Source: Limnohabitans sp. Rim47
GTDB taxonomy: Bacteria > Pseudomonadota > Gammaproteobacteria > Burkholderiales > Burkholderiaceae_C
Length of the DNA: 64,000 nucleotides
Assembly: GCF_001517545.1 (NCBI RefSeq)
Contig: NZ_FBYA01000001.1
Span: 63,181-127,180 of the forward strand
Direction of reading: 5' to 3'
The notes below the pieces were generated by a model. That model did no database searches, was not told the origin of the DNA, and saw only the letters and a list, made by a program, of their open reading frames with translations. Positions 15,338 through 23,306 of this stretch are shown piece after piece (position 1 is the first letter of the stretch; the number at the start of each line of letters is the position of its first letter). The translations under genes were made by a program, and so were the position numbers.

Positions 15338-17230
15338 TCAACTGCCCTTGCACACCCGCAGCACCTGCTCGCCATAGGCTTCGAGCTTTTTCACGCCCAG
15401 GCCGCTGATGCCTTGCAGGTCACTCAGGCTTTGCGGGGCGGCTTCGGCGATCGCCGCCAAGGTGGCGTCGTGGAAGATCACATACGCAGGCAGGTTGTGT
15501 TCTTTGGCCACCTCGGCACGCCAGGCCTTGAGGTTGATGTAACGCACCATCGCGTCTTGCCCCAGATTGGCGGCGGCGGGTGAGGGGGCGCTGCGTGTGC
15601 GGCTGCGCTTGTCGGCGCGTTGGCTGGTGCTTTCGCGCAGTTGCACCGGCACATCGCCTTTGAGCACAGCGCGTGAGCCTTCGGTCAGATGCAGGGTGCT
15701 GAAACCGTCTTCGGTGTGCACATGCAGTGCGCCAATGGCGATCAACTGCCGCATCACGGCGCGCAATTGTTGTTCGCTGTAATCGGCGCCCAAGCCAAAA
15801 GTGCTGATGCTCTCGTGACCGCGTTGCACGACTTTTTCGGTTTTTTTACCGCGCACGATGTCCATGGTGTGGCCTGCGCCAAAGCTGTGGCCGCTGCTTT
15901 GCTGGCAGCGGTACACGGTCGACAGCAGCTTGCGTGCGGCGTCGGTGCCGTCCCAGACCTCGGGCGGGTTCAGGCAGTTGTCGCAATTGCCGCAAAACGG
16001 CATATAAACGCCTTGCACACTGTCGGATGGGTTGGCCGATGGGTTGTTGTAGGTCTCGTCAAAATAAGCCAGCAGACGCACCCGTCGGCAATCGGTCGCT
16101 TCGGCCAGGCCCAGCAGCGCATCGAGCTTGCCGCGCATGACTTGCTTGAACTCTTCACCCGCCGGACTCTCGTCAATCATGCGGCGCTGGTTCACCACGT
16201 CTTGCAAGCCATAGGCCATCCACGCGTCAGAGGCCAAGCCATCGCGCCCTGCGCGGCCTGTTTCTTGGTAATAGCCTTCGATGTTTTTGGGCATGTCCAG
16301 GTGCGCCACAAAGCGCACATCGGGCTTGTCGATGCCCATGCCAAAGGCCACGGTGGCCACCATGACCACACCGTCTTCGCGCAGAAATTCATTTTGGTGG
16401 CGCTGGCGCATGCCGGCATCCAGCCCTGCGTGGTAGGGCAGCGCGTGAATGCCCGACTCGACCAACATGGCCGCGATCTCTTCGACGCGCTTGCGCGACT
16501 GGCAATACACCACGCCCGCTTCCTCAGGGTGCTCGCGTTCAATGAAGCGCAGCAGTTGGGTGCTGGCATCTTTTTTCTCGATGATGGTGTAGCGGATGTT
16601 GGGCCGGTCAAAGCTGCTGATGAACAACTCGGCGCTTTCCAGTTGCAGACGCTCGACGATGTCGGCGCGGGTCAGCGCATCGGCCGTTGCGGTGAGCGCC
16701 ACGCGCGGCACGCTGGGGTAGCGCTCGTGCAGCACCGTCAGGCCCCGGTATTCGGGCCGGAAGTCGTGGCCCCACTGGCTCACGCAATGCGCTTCGTCAA
16801 TCGCAAACAGGCTCAGCAGTCCGCGTTCGAGCAGCGAATCCATCTGCGCCAGAAAACGGCCATTGGTCACGCGCTCGGGGGCCGCGTACAACAAGGTGAT
16901 TTCGCCGCGCAGCAAACGCCGCTCGATGTCGCTGGCTTCTTCGCTGGTGAGGGTCGAGTTGAGGAAGGCGGCATTCACACCCGCCTCGTGCAGCGCACCG
17001 ACTTGGTCGTGCATCAGCGCGATCAGCGGCGAGACCACGACGGTGATGCCCAGGCCCGAGCGTTGGCGTGCGATGGCCGGAATTTGGTAGCACAGCGATT
17101 TGCCCCCACCCGTGGGCATCAGCACCAGTGCATCGCCCCCAGCCGCCACATGGTCGATGATGGCTTGCTGCGGACCGCGAAAGGCTTCGTAGCCAAAAAC
17201 TTCGCGCAGGATGGGGAGGTGGGGGGACAC
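15338..17230 (-). CDS. recQ: ATP-dependent DNA helicase RecQ
   Basis: A 3'-5' DNA helicase of 630 residues acting in recombination and fork repair. It shows Walker A (MPTGGGKSL, residues 38-46), the DEAH box (AIDEAHCVSQWGHDFRPEY), helicase motif VI (QETGRAGRDG), a RecQ zinc-binding region with CGNCDNC, a winged-helix RQC domain, and a C-terminal HRDC domain (about 555-628, with LQGISGLGVKKLEAYG). The order and length are standard. The only initiation codon giving the complete N-terminus is a GTG at 17230; no Shine-Dalgarno is evident there. Upstream lies a repeat-rich gap. Confidence 0.95.
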   Translation of the reverse strand: MSPHLPILREVFGYEAFRGPQQAIIDHVAAGGDALVLMPTGGGKSLCYQIPAIARQRSGLGITVVVSPLIALMHDQVGALHEAGVNAAFLNSTLTSEEASDIERRLLRGEITLLYAAPERVTNGRFLAQMDSLLERGLLSLFAIDEAHCVSQWGHDFRPEYRGLTVLHERYPSVPRVALTATADALTRADIVERLQLESAELFISSFDRPNIRYTIIEKKDASTQLLRFIEREHPEEAGVVYCQSRKRVEEIAAMLVESGIHALPYHAGLDAGMRQRHQNEFLREDGVVMVATVAFGMGIDKPDVRFVAHLDMPKNIEGYYQETGRAGRDGLASDAWMAYGLQDVVNQRRMIDESPAGEEFKQVMRGKLDALLGLAEATDCRRVRLLAYFDETYNNPSANPSDSVQGVYMPFCGNCDNCLNPPEVWDGTDAARKLLSTVYRCQQSSGHSFGAGHTMDIVRGKKTEKVVQRGHESISTFGLGADYSEQQLRAVMRQLIAIGALHVHTEDGFSTLHLTEGSRAVLKGDVPVQLRESTSQRADKRSRTRSAPSPAAANLGQDAMVRYINLKAWRAEVAKEHNLPAYVIFHDATLAAIAEAAPQSLSDLQGISGLGVKKLEAYGEQVLRVCKGS

Positions 17231-17318
17231 TGGGGTTTGATGATTTTTTGAAGGCTTGATTGTCCGCTATTGAGACGTGGATGATTGAGGGGTGAGTGGA
17301 GACACTTTGGGCTTGTCA

Positions 17319-17378
17319 TACCCGCGAACGCGGGTATCCATGACAAACGAAGACATGGACCCCCGATCGAGTCGGGGG
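17319..17378. repeat. REP-like double hairpin
   Basis: The first hairpin is TACCCGC-GAAC-GCGGGTA (17319-17336) and the second is CCCCCGA-N5-TCGGGGG (17360-17378), embedded in sequence of the form gtatccatgac and ggtgacaaat. This matches the extragenic palindromic elements scattered through many beta- and gammaproteobacterial genomes, whose reverse frame reads as the well-known artefact WIPAFAGMT. Copy number in this genome cannot be seen from one window. Confidence 0.75.
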
Positions 17379-17469
17379 TGACAAATTCAAATTGTTCCCG
17401 ATGACAAATTCAAATCGTTCCTGGTGACAAATTCAAATCGTTCCCGGTGAAAAATTCAAATCGTTGCGG
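17378..17469. repeat. Four tandem copies of a 23-bp repeat
   Basis: The unit is GTGACAAATTCAAATCGTTCCCG with few differences, at 17378-17400, 17401-17423, 17424-17446 and 17447-17469. The copies are directly adjacent with no spacers. The first abuts the second REP hairpin, so the array looks like slippage expansion of the REP flank. Confidence 0.9.
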
Positions 17470-17686
17470 GGGTACGCCAAAATCGTCACCCTCTGCCCGC
17501 CCTCTCCCACCCTCACAAGACCATGGGCTGCGCGGCACGCAACACCAAGGCCAGCATTTATCGCCAGTTAGGACGCTGCCATCGCCAGCAAGGCTGACGA
17601 TCACCACCAGCGTTTGGAAGGGGCAGGCGGTGGGCGACGATTTTGGCGTACCCCGCCTCATGAGGAGCCCGCCGCCTGCCCCCTCC
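17469..17686. repeat. Nested inverted repeats upstream of queC
   Basis: A perfect 19-bp inverted repeat (GGGGTACGCCAAAATCGTC at 17469-17487, reverse complement at 17636-17654) brackets about 150 bp. The right copy is flanked by a second inverted pair of 20 bp with 18 matches (17616-17635 and 17667-17686), giving the order A...B'A'B. It could be the remains of a small non-autonomous mobile element or a long hairpin. No transposase is present. Confidence 0.8.
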
Positions 17687-17742
17687 GAACGCGCACCTCC
17701 TATGACAACTTCCGAACGCAGACAGCGTTACCATCGCAGCCC

Positions 17743-18462
17743 ATGCACACTTCCGCCCTTGTCCTGTTTTCTGGTGGTCAGGACTCCACCACCTGCCTGG
17801 CCCATGCTTTGGCCAAGTACGACCGCGTCGAAACCCTGGCTTTTGACTACGGCCAACGACACAAAGTGGAGCTGACCGCCCGCCTGAACGTGCTGACCGC
17901 GATCAAGACCCGCTTTCCGCAATGGGCCACGAAGATGGGCCAAGACCATCTGCTCGACGCGGGCATCCTGGGCCAGATCAGCGAAACGTCTTTGACCCGC
18001 GACACCGCGATTGAAATGGAAAGCTCGGGCCTGCCCAACACCTTTGTGCCGGGGCGCAACCTGCTGTTCCTCACGCTGGCGGCCGCTTTGGCTTACCGCC
18101 GGGGACTTCAGGTCATCGTCACCGGCGTGTGCGAGACCGATTTTTCGGGCTATCCCGACTGCCGCGACGACACCATGAAAGCCATGCAAGTGGCCCTGTC
18201 GCTGGGCATGGACCGCAAGCTGCTGATCGAAACGCCGCTGATGTGGATCGACAAGGCCCAAACCTGGCAGCTGGCCCATGATCTGGGCCAACAGGCCGAT
18301 CCGGCCCAAGGCGGCCAGGCCTTGCTCGATTTGATCGTGGAACACACCCACACCTGCTATCTGGGTGACCGCACCCAGCGCCACGACTGGGGCTATGGCT
18401 GCGGCCAATGCCCGGCGTGCCAACTCAGGGCTTCGGGGTTTGCGCGTTACGCAAAACCCTGA
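17743..18462 (+). CDS. queC: 7-cyano-7-deazaguanine synthase
   Basis: It converts 7-carboxy-7-deazaguanine to preQ0 with ATP and ammonia in queuosine biosynthesis. The protein has 239 residues, with the PP-loop LFSGGQDSTTCL at residues 7-18, FDYGQRHKVEL, VCETDFSGYPDCR, and the C-terminal zinc site built from TCYLGD and GCGQCPACQLR. Length and motif order are standard. The ATG at 17743 is the family start; the 43 in-frame codons before it run into the inverted repeats and are not conserved in type. No other queuosine gene is nearby. metH part 1 starts 24 bp downstream. Confidence 0.95.
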   Translation: MHTSALVLFSGGQDSTTCLAHALAKYDRVETLAFDYGQRHKVELTARLNVLTAIKTRFPQWATKMGQDHLLDAGILGQISETSLTRDTAIEMESSGLPNTFVPGRNLLFLTLAAALAYRRGLQVIVTGVCETDFSGYPDCRDDTMKAMQVALSLGMDRKLLIETPLMWIDKAQTWQLAHDLGQQADPAQGGQALLDLIVEHTHTCYLGDRTQRHDWGYGCGQCPACQLRASGFARYAKP

Positions 18463-18486
18463 TGCGCTTTTTCTACAATAGACCCC

Positions 18487-19533
18487 ATGACAACCCTTGC
18501 TTACACCCGCGCCCAGGCACTGCCCGAGATCCTGAAAACCCGCATCGCCATCCTCGACGGGGCCATGGGCACCATGATCCAGCGCTTCAAGTTGACCGAG
18601 GCCGACTACCGGGGTGAGCGTTTCAAGGACTTCCCCAAAGACGTCAAGGGCAACAACGAGTTGCTGAGCCTGACCCGCCCCGACGTGATCCGCGACATCC
18701 ACGAAGGCTATTTGGCAGCCGGGGCCGACCTGATCGAGACCAACACCTTTGGCGCGACCACGGTGGCCCAGGCCGACTACGACATGCAGCACCTGGCCCG
18801 CGAGATGAACCTGCAATCGGCCAAACTGGCCCGCGCCGCCTGCGACAAATTCTCCACGCCCGACAAACCCCGCTATGTGGTGGGCGCACTTGGCCCCACA
18901 CCCAAGACCGCCAGCATCAGCCCCGACGTGAACGACGCTGGCGCCCGCAACGTGACGTTTGAAGAACTGCGTGCCGCTTATTACGAACAGGTCGAAGCCC
19001 TGGTCGAGGGCGGCTCAGATGTGTTGCTGGTCGAAACGATTTTTGACACGCTCAACGCCAAAGCCGCCTTGTTCGCCATCGAAGAATTCTTTGAAGCCAG
19101 CGGCCAGCGTCTGCCCCTGATCATCAGCGGCACCGTCACCGATGCCTCAGGCCGCATTTTGAGTGGCCAGACGGTCACCGCTTTCTGGCACAGCGTGCGC
19201 CACGCGCAGCCACTGGCCATTGGCCTGAACTGCGCCTTGGGGGCCACGCTGATGCGTCCCTACATCCAAGAGCTGAACAAAGTCGCGGGTGACACCTTCA
19301 TCAGCTGCTACCCCAACGCCGGTCTGCCCAACCCCATGAGCGACACCGGCTTTGACGAAACCCCCGACGTGACCAGCCGCTTGCTGCACGAATTTGCGGC
19401 CGAAGGCCTGGTCAACATCGTGGGCGGTTGCTGCGGCACCACGCCCGATCACATCGGTGCGATCAGCAAGGCCGTTGCACCGCTGGCTCCGCGCAATGTG
19501 CATGGCGGGTTTTTTTACAAAGAAGCGGCCTGA
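18487..19533 (+). CDS. metH: Methionine synthase, homocysteine-binding module (split MetH, part 1)
   Basis: This is the N-terminal catalytic module of cobalamin-dependent methionine synthase as a free-standing 348-residue protein. It binds and activates homocysteine through a zinc site whose ligands are visible in GLNC and GGCCGTTP. Other family blocks are LDGAMGTMIQRF at residues 22-33 and ADLIETNTFGAT. The remaining modules are encoded 1 kb downstream at 20551-23301, beyond an inverted gene. A TACAAT hexamer at 18474-18479 could be a -10 box, but no matching -35 or clear Shine-Dalgarno is visible, so it may be read from queC. Confidence 0.93.
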   Translation: MTTLAYTRAQALPEILKTRIAILDGAMGTMIQRFKLTEADYRGERFKDFPKDVKGNNELLSLTRPDVIRDIHEGYLAAGADLIETNTFGATTVAQADYDMQHLAREMNLQSAKLARAACDKFSTPDKPRYVVGALGPTPKTASISPDVNDAGARNVTFEELRAAYYEQVEALVEGGSDVLLVETIFDTLNAKAALFAIEEFFEASGQRLPLIISGTVTDASGRILSGQTVTAFWHSVRHAQPLAIGLNCALGATLMRPYIQELNKVAGDTFISCYPNAGLPNPMSDTGFDETPDVTSRLLHEFAAEGLVNIVGGCCGTTPDHIGAISKAVAPLAPRNVHGGFFYKEAA

Positions 19534-19576
19534 GGCTTTCAAGCTGTGTCGGAGCTGAAGCGCCGACAAGCGGCCC

Positions 19577-20323
19577 TTAATTCTCCAGCAGCCTCCGCTG
19601 CAGCTCGGCCAGTTCTTGCGGACTCAGGCCAATCGCGCCATGCAGGTAATCGCGCATGCCGCCATGCTGCGCGTCGACCTCGTCAAAGGCCGCCTGCAAA
19701 AACTCGGGCTGCACCTGCCACAGCACTTTCATCACATGCGGGTGCCCCTGGCCTTCTAGGCGCGCATCGCGCTTGTAGAGCTGGTTGGTCAACAAGTAGT
19801 CGTGCTCAATGGTGGTGCGGTCTACGCCCAGCGCAGACAGCAACAGCGCCGCCGCAAAGCCTGTGCGGTCTTTGCCCGCCGTGCAGTGAAACACCTGTGG
19901 CGTAGGCTGCTCCAGCAAATGCTTCAAAAACTGCCCGTAAATTCCGGCATTGCGGTTCACAAAATCGCGGTAGGTTTCGCGCATCAACTCCACCGTTTCT
20001 TCGGTGGTGGGCACCACGCCTTGCGCCACCAATGTCCGCATGCGGGCAATCACGGTGGGCTCGATCGTCAACGCCACACGTTGCACGCCGGGAATCGCAT
20101 AGGGCGTGGCGGTGTATTCGGCCACGCCCCGAAAGTCCAGGCTGTGGGCGATACCCAGCGACTGCAGGCGCGCCACATCGTCGGTCGTCAGCCCCGCCAG
20201 ATGGTCCGAACGGAACACCTGGCCACGCCGAACCTGACGGCCGTCGGTGTTGCGGTAGCCGCCGATGTCACGGAAGTTGGAAGCGCCTTGCAGCAGGGCG
20301 AATGGGTTGGATGCGAGGGTCAT
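19577..20323 (-). CDS. Tyrosine-specific protein phosphatase (DSP/lipid-phosphatase-like)
   Basis: A cysteine phosphatase of 248 residues with the P-loop HCTAGKDRTG (Cys-x5-Arg) near residue 146, preceded by an N-terminal FRDIGGYRNTDGRQVRRGQVFRSDHL block typical of the bacterial tyrosine/serine phosphatase family (MptpB-like). The HCxxGKDR signature is shared by enzymes acting on phosphotyrosine or phosphoinositides. It lies antisense between the two halves of metH, 43 bp from the end of part 1 and about 115 bp from the riboswitch of part 2. A functional link to methionine synthesis is not evident. Confidence 0.88.
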   Translation of the reverse strand: MTLASNPFALLQGASNFRDIGGYRNTDGRQVRRGQVFRSDHLAGLTTDDVARLQSLGIAHSLDFRGVAEYTATPYAIPGVQRVALTIEPTVIARMRTLVAQGVVPTTEETVELMRETYRDFVNRNAGIYGQFLKHLLEQPTPQVFHCTAGKDRTGFAAALLLSALGVDRTTIEHDYLLTNQLYKRDARLEGQGHPHVMKVLWQVQPEFLQAAFDEVDAQHGGMRDYLHGAIGLSPQELAELQRRLLEN

Positions 20324-20437
20324 GGGGTATTCAATGGTGATGGCCTCATTGTGCGGTTTTCAAACCGCAGAACTTGTCATGTTGGCGCAAAGAGGGGTTC
20401 GGCGTTCGCTTTCAGGCCTCCGGTTAAAATTCAGCCT

Positions 20438-20530
20438 CCCCAAGGAGCGTTGCAGCCCGCCACCGTCCAGGTGCAGCGGGTCAGGCTTGGGGCCTTCAAT
20501 TCCTGATTGTTTTGCACAACGACGCTCACC
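20438..20530 (+). promoter_or_regulatory. S-adenosylhomocysteine (SAH) riboswitch
   Basis: The sequence follows the ahcY/SAH riboswitch consensus of beta- and gammaproteobacteria. P1 is CCCCAAG (20438-20444) with CTTGGGG (20486-20492). The conserved GGAGCGTTGCA follows. P2 is CCCGC/GCGGG (20456-20460, 20476-20480), extended by CACC/GGTG (20461-20464, 20470-20473), then conserved TCAGGCTTGG. The pseudoknot pairs GAGCGT (20445-20450) with ACGCTC (20522-20527). SAH binding normally raises expression of SAH-recycling genes. The element directly precedes metH part 2. Confidence 0.93.
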
Positions 20531-20553
20531 TGTAAGCCCAAGGTGAGCCTGTG
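20524..20553 (+). promoter_or_regulatory. Riboswitch expression platform: Shine-Dalgarno-sequestering hairpin
   Basis: GCTCACCT (20524-20531) can pair perfectly with AGGTGAGC (20541-20548). The latter contains the Shine-Dalgarno AAGGTGAG of the GTG start at 20551. The left arm shares GCTC with the pseudoknot strand of the riboswitch, so pseudoknot formation and hairpin formation exclude each other. Reading: without SAH the ribosome-binding site is masked, and with SAH it is free. This also decides the start codon. Confidence 0.82.
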
Positions 20554-23301
20554 TCCGTTGTCGCGTCTGAAACCCTGTCTGTTCCTCCCATGAAATTGTC
20601 CGGTCTGGAGCCTGTCCTGATCGGCACCGATTCACTGTTCGTCAACGTCGGCGAACGCACCAACGTGACCGGCTCCAAGGCCTTTGCCCGCATGATTTTG
20701 AACGGCGAGTACGAGCAGGCTTTGGCCGTGGCGCGTCAGCAGGTCGAAAACGGTGCCCAGGTGATCGACGTGAACATGGACGAAGCCATGCTCGACAGCC
20801 AAGCCGCCATGGTGCGGTTTTTGAACCTGATGGCCGGAGAGCCCGACATCGCTCGCGTGCCGGTGATGGTGGATTCGAGCAAATGGTCGGTGATCGAAGC
20901 CGGTCTGCGCTGCATTCAGGGCAAGGGCATCGTGAACTCGATCAGCATGAAAGAGGGCCTTGACGAATTCAAGCGCCAGGCCAAGCTGGTCAAGCGCTAT
21001 GGGGCGGCTGCCGTGGTCATGGCCTTCGATGAAAAAGGCCAGGCCGACACCTACGAGCGCAAGGTCGAAATTTGCGAACGCGCTTACCGGGTGCTGGTCG
21101 ATGAGGTGGGTTTTCCGCCCGAAGACATTATTTTTGACCCCAACATTTTTGCCATCGCCACCGGCATCGAAGAGCACAACAACTACGCGGTGGACTTCAT
21201 CAACGCCACACGCTGGATCAAGCAAAACCTGCCGGGCGCCAAGGTGTCGGGCGGCGTGTCCAACGTCTCGTTCAGCTTTCGGGGCAACGACCCGGTGCGC
21301 GAAGCGATTCACACCGTGTTTTTGTACCACGCCATTCAGGCGGGCATGGACATGGGCATCGTCAACGCGGGCATGGTCGGGGTGTATGACGACCTGGAGC
21401 CTGTGCTGCGTGAGCGCGTGGAAGATGTGGTGCTGAACCGCCGCCCTGATGCGGGTGAACGACTGGTGGAGATTGCCGACAGCGCCAAAGGTGCGGCCAA
21501 AGACGAGAGCACCAAGTTGGCTTGGCGCGGCACGCCCGAAGCGCCGGTAAGCGTGGCGCAGCGCTTGAGTCACGCGCTGGTGCAGGGCATCACCGACTTC
21601 ATCAACGAAGACACCGAAGCCGCTTACCAAGACGTGTTGGCCCAAGGTGGCCGCCCCTTGCATGTGATTGAAGGCCCACTGATGGACGGCATGAACGTGG
21701 TCGGTGACCTGTTTGGCCAGGGCAAGATGTTCTTGCCGCAAGTGGTCAAGAGCGCCCGCGTGATGAAGCAGGCCGTGGCGCATTTGTTGCCCTACATCGA
21801 AGCCGAAAAATTGGCCCAAGAGGCTGCGGGCCAGGACGTGAAGGCCAAGGGCAAGATGGTGATCGCCACTGTCAAGGGCGATGTGCACGACATTGGCAAA
21901 AACATCGTCACCGTGGTCTTGCAGTGCAACAACTACGAAGTGGTCAACATGGGCGTGATGGTGCCCTGCCACGAAATTTTGGCCAAAGCCAAAGAAGAAA
22001 ACGCCGACATCATCGGCCTGTCGGGCCTGATCACCCCCAGCCTCGAAGAGATGCAATACGTGGCGGCCGAGATGGAAAAAGACCCGTACTTCCGTGAGCG
22101 CCAGATGCCGCTGTTGATTGGCGGTGCCACCTGCAGCCGAGTGCACACCGCCGTGAAAATCGCGCCCAACTACAGCGGTCCGGTGGTCTATGTGCCCGAC
22201 GCTTCGCGCAGCGTGAGCGTAGCGCAGGGTTTGCTGTCAGATCAGGCGGCCAAATACATCAGCGAACTGAACGCCGACTACGCCAAGGTGCGAGAGCAGC
22301 ACGCCAACAAAAAACAAACCCCGATGTGGACGCTGGCGCAGGCCCGCGCCAACAAAACGCCAATCGACTGGACCCAAGGCGTGCCCGCCGCGCCCAAGTT
22401 CATTGGCCGCCGCGTGTTCAAGAACTTCGACTTGGCCGAAATCGCACAGTACATCGACTGGGGTCCGTTCTTCCAAACCTGGGATTTGGCCGGACCTTAC
22501 CCTGCCATCCTGGATGACGAGATCGTGGGTGAGCAAGCCCGCAAGGTGCTGGCCGACGGCAAGGCCATGCTGCAAAAAATCATCGAAGGCCGATGGGTCA
22601 CGGCCAACGCCGTGCTGGGCCTGTACCCGGCCAACAGCGTGAACGACGACGACATCGCGCTGTATGCCGACGAATCGCGCAGCCAAGTCGCCATGACCTG
22701 GCGCGGCCTGCGTCAGCAGACCGAAAAACACAGGATCGAAGGGGTGATGCGCCCTAGCCGTTGCTTGGCCGATTTCGTCGCACCGCAAGGCACGGCTCCA
22801 GACCATGTGGGCGTGTTCGCCGTCACCGCAGGCATTGGCGCTGACAAACGCGCCGCTGCCTTTGAAGCCGCGCACGACGACTACAGCGCCATCATGCTCA
22901 AGTCGCTGGCAGACCGCCTGGCCGAAGCGCTGGCCGAATGCCTGCACCACAAAGTGCGCACCGACCTGTGGGGCTACACCGCGTCAGAAGGCTTGAGCCA
23001 CGAAGATCTGATTGCAGAAAAGTACCAAGGCATTCGCCCCGCGCCCGGCTACCCGGCTTGCCCCGACCACAGCGCCAAAAAAGCCATGTTCGATTTGCTG
23101 CAATGCGAAGACATTGGCATGGGCCTGACCGAGAGTCTGGCCATGACCCCTGCGGCCAGCGTGAGTGGGTTTTACATCGCGCACCCAGAGGCGCAGTACT
23201 TCAACGTGGGCAAAGTGGGCGACGACCAGGTGCAAGACTTGGCGCAACGCAGCGGCCTTGAGGTCAACGCCTTGCAGCGCTTGCTGGCTCCCAACCTGTA
23301 A
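20551..23301 (+). CDS. metH: Methionine synthase, folate, cobalamin and reactivation modules (split MetH, part 2)
   Basis: This 916-residue protein carries the rest of cobalamin-dependent methionine synthase. The pterin-binding module begins with FVNVGERTNVTGSKAF. The cap and B12-binding modules contain the lower-ligand motif GDVHDIGKN, then SGLITPSLEEM and IGGATCSRVHTAVKIAP. The C-terminal AdoMet-binding reactivation domain has RPAPGYPACPDH. With part 1 (348 residues) the total is close to E. coli MetH (1227). GTG at 20551 is preferred to ATG at 20590, because AAGGTGAG lies at the right distance and belongs to the riboswitch hairpin. The next gene starts 5 bp after the stop. Confidence 0.95.
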   Translation: MSVVASETLSVPPMKLSGLEPVLIGTDSLFVNVGERTNVTGSKAFARMILNGEYEQALAVARQQVENGAQVIDVNMDEAMLDSQAAMVRFLNLMAGEPDIARVPVMVDSSKWSVIEAGLRCIQGKGIVNSISMKEGLDEFKRQAKLVKRYGAAAVVMAFDEKGQADTYERKVEICERAYRVLVDEVGFPPEDIIFDPNIFAIATGIEEHNNYAVDFINATRWIKQNLPGAKVSGGVSNVSFSFRGNDPVREAIHTVFLYHAIQAGMDMGIVNAGMVGVYDDLEPVLRERVEDVVLNRRPDAGERLVEIADSAKGAAKDESTKLAWRGTPEAPVSVAQRLSHALVQGITDFINEDTEAAYQDVLAQGGRPLHVIEGPLMDGMNVVGDLFGQGKMFLPQVVKSARVMKQAVAHLLPYIEAEKLAQEAAGQDVKAKGKMVIATVKGDVHDIGKNIVTVVLQCNNYEVVNMGVMVPCHEILAKAKEENADIIGLSGLITPSLEEMQYVAAEMEKDPYFRERQMPLLIGGATCSRVHTAVKIAPNYSGPVVYVPDASRSVSVAQGLLSDQAAKYISELNADYAKVREQHANKKQTPMWTLAQARANKTPIDWTQGVPAAPKFIGRRVFKNFDLAEIAQYIDWGPFFQTWDLAGPYPAILDDEIVGEQARKVLADGKAMLQKIIEGRWVTANAVLGLYPANSVNDDDIALYADESRSQVAMTWRGLRQQTEKHRIEGVMRPSRCLADFVAPQGTAPDHVGVFAVTAGIGADKRAAAFEAAHDDYSAIMLKSLADRLAEALAECLHHKVRTDLWGYTASEGLSHEDLIAEKYQGIRPAPGYPACPDHSAKKAMFDLLQCEDIGMGLTESLAMTPAASVSGFYIAHPEAQYFNVGKVGDDQVQDLAQRSGLEVNALQRLLAPNL

Positions 23302-23306
23302 ACACC

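Larger units (their letters stand above)
17231..17742. other. Repeat-rich intergenic region between recQ and queC (512 bp)
   Basis: I see no convincing gene here. The stretch contains, in order, a pair of REP-like hairpins (17319-17378), four tandem 23-bp repeats (17378-17469) and a mosaic of inverted repeats (17469-17686) reaching to within 60 bp of the queC start. The two flanking genes are transcribed away from each other, so their promoters should lie here. Confidence 0.8.

Noticed and set aside
15689..17251. 520-codon open frame antisense to recQ
   Set aside because: RecQ motifs on the minus strand are complete; the plus-strand frame has no recognisable domain.
17378..17469. Possible CRISPR array from the four 23-bp repeats
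   Set aside because: The repeats are directly adjacent with no spacers, and no cas gene is near; it is a tandem repeat.
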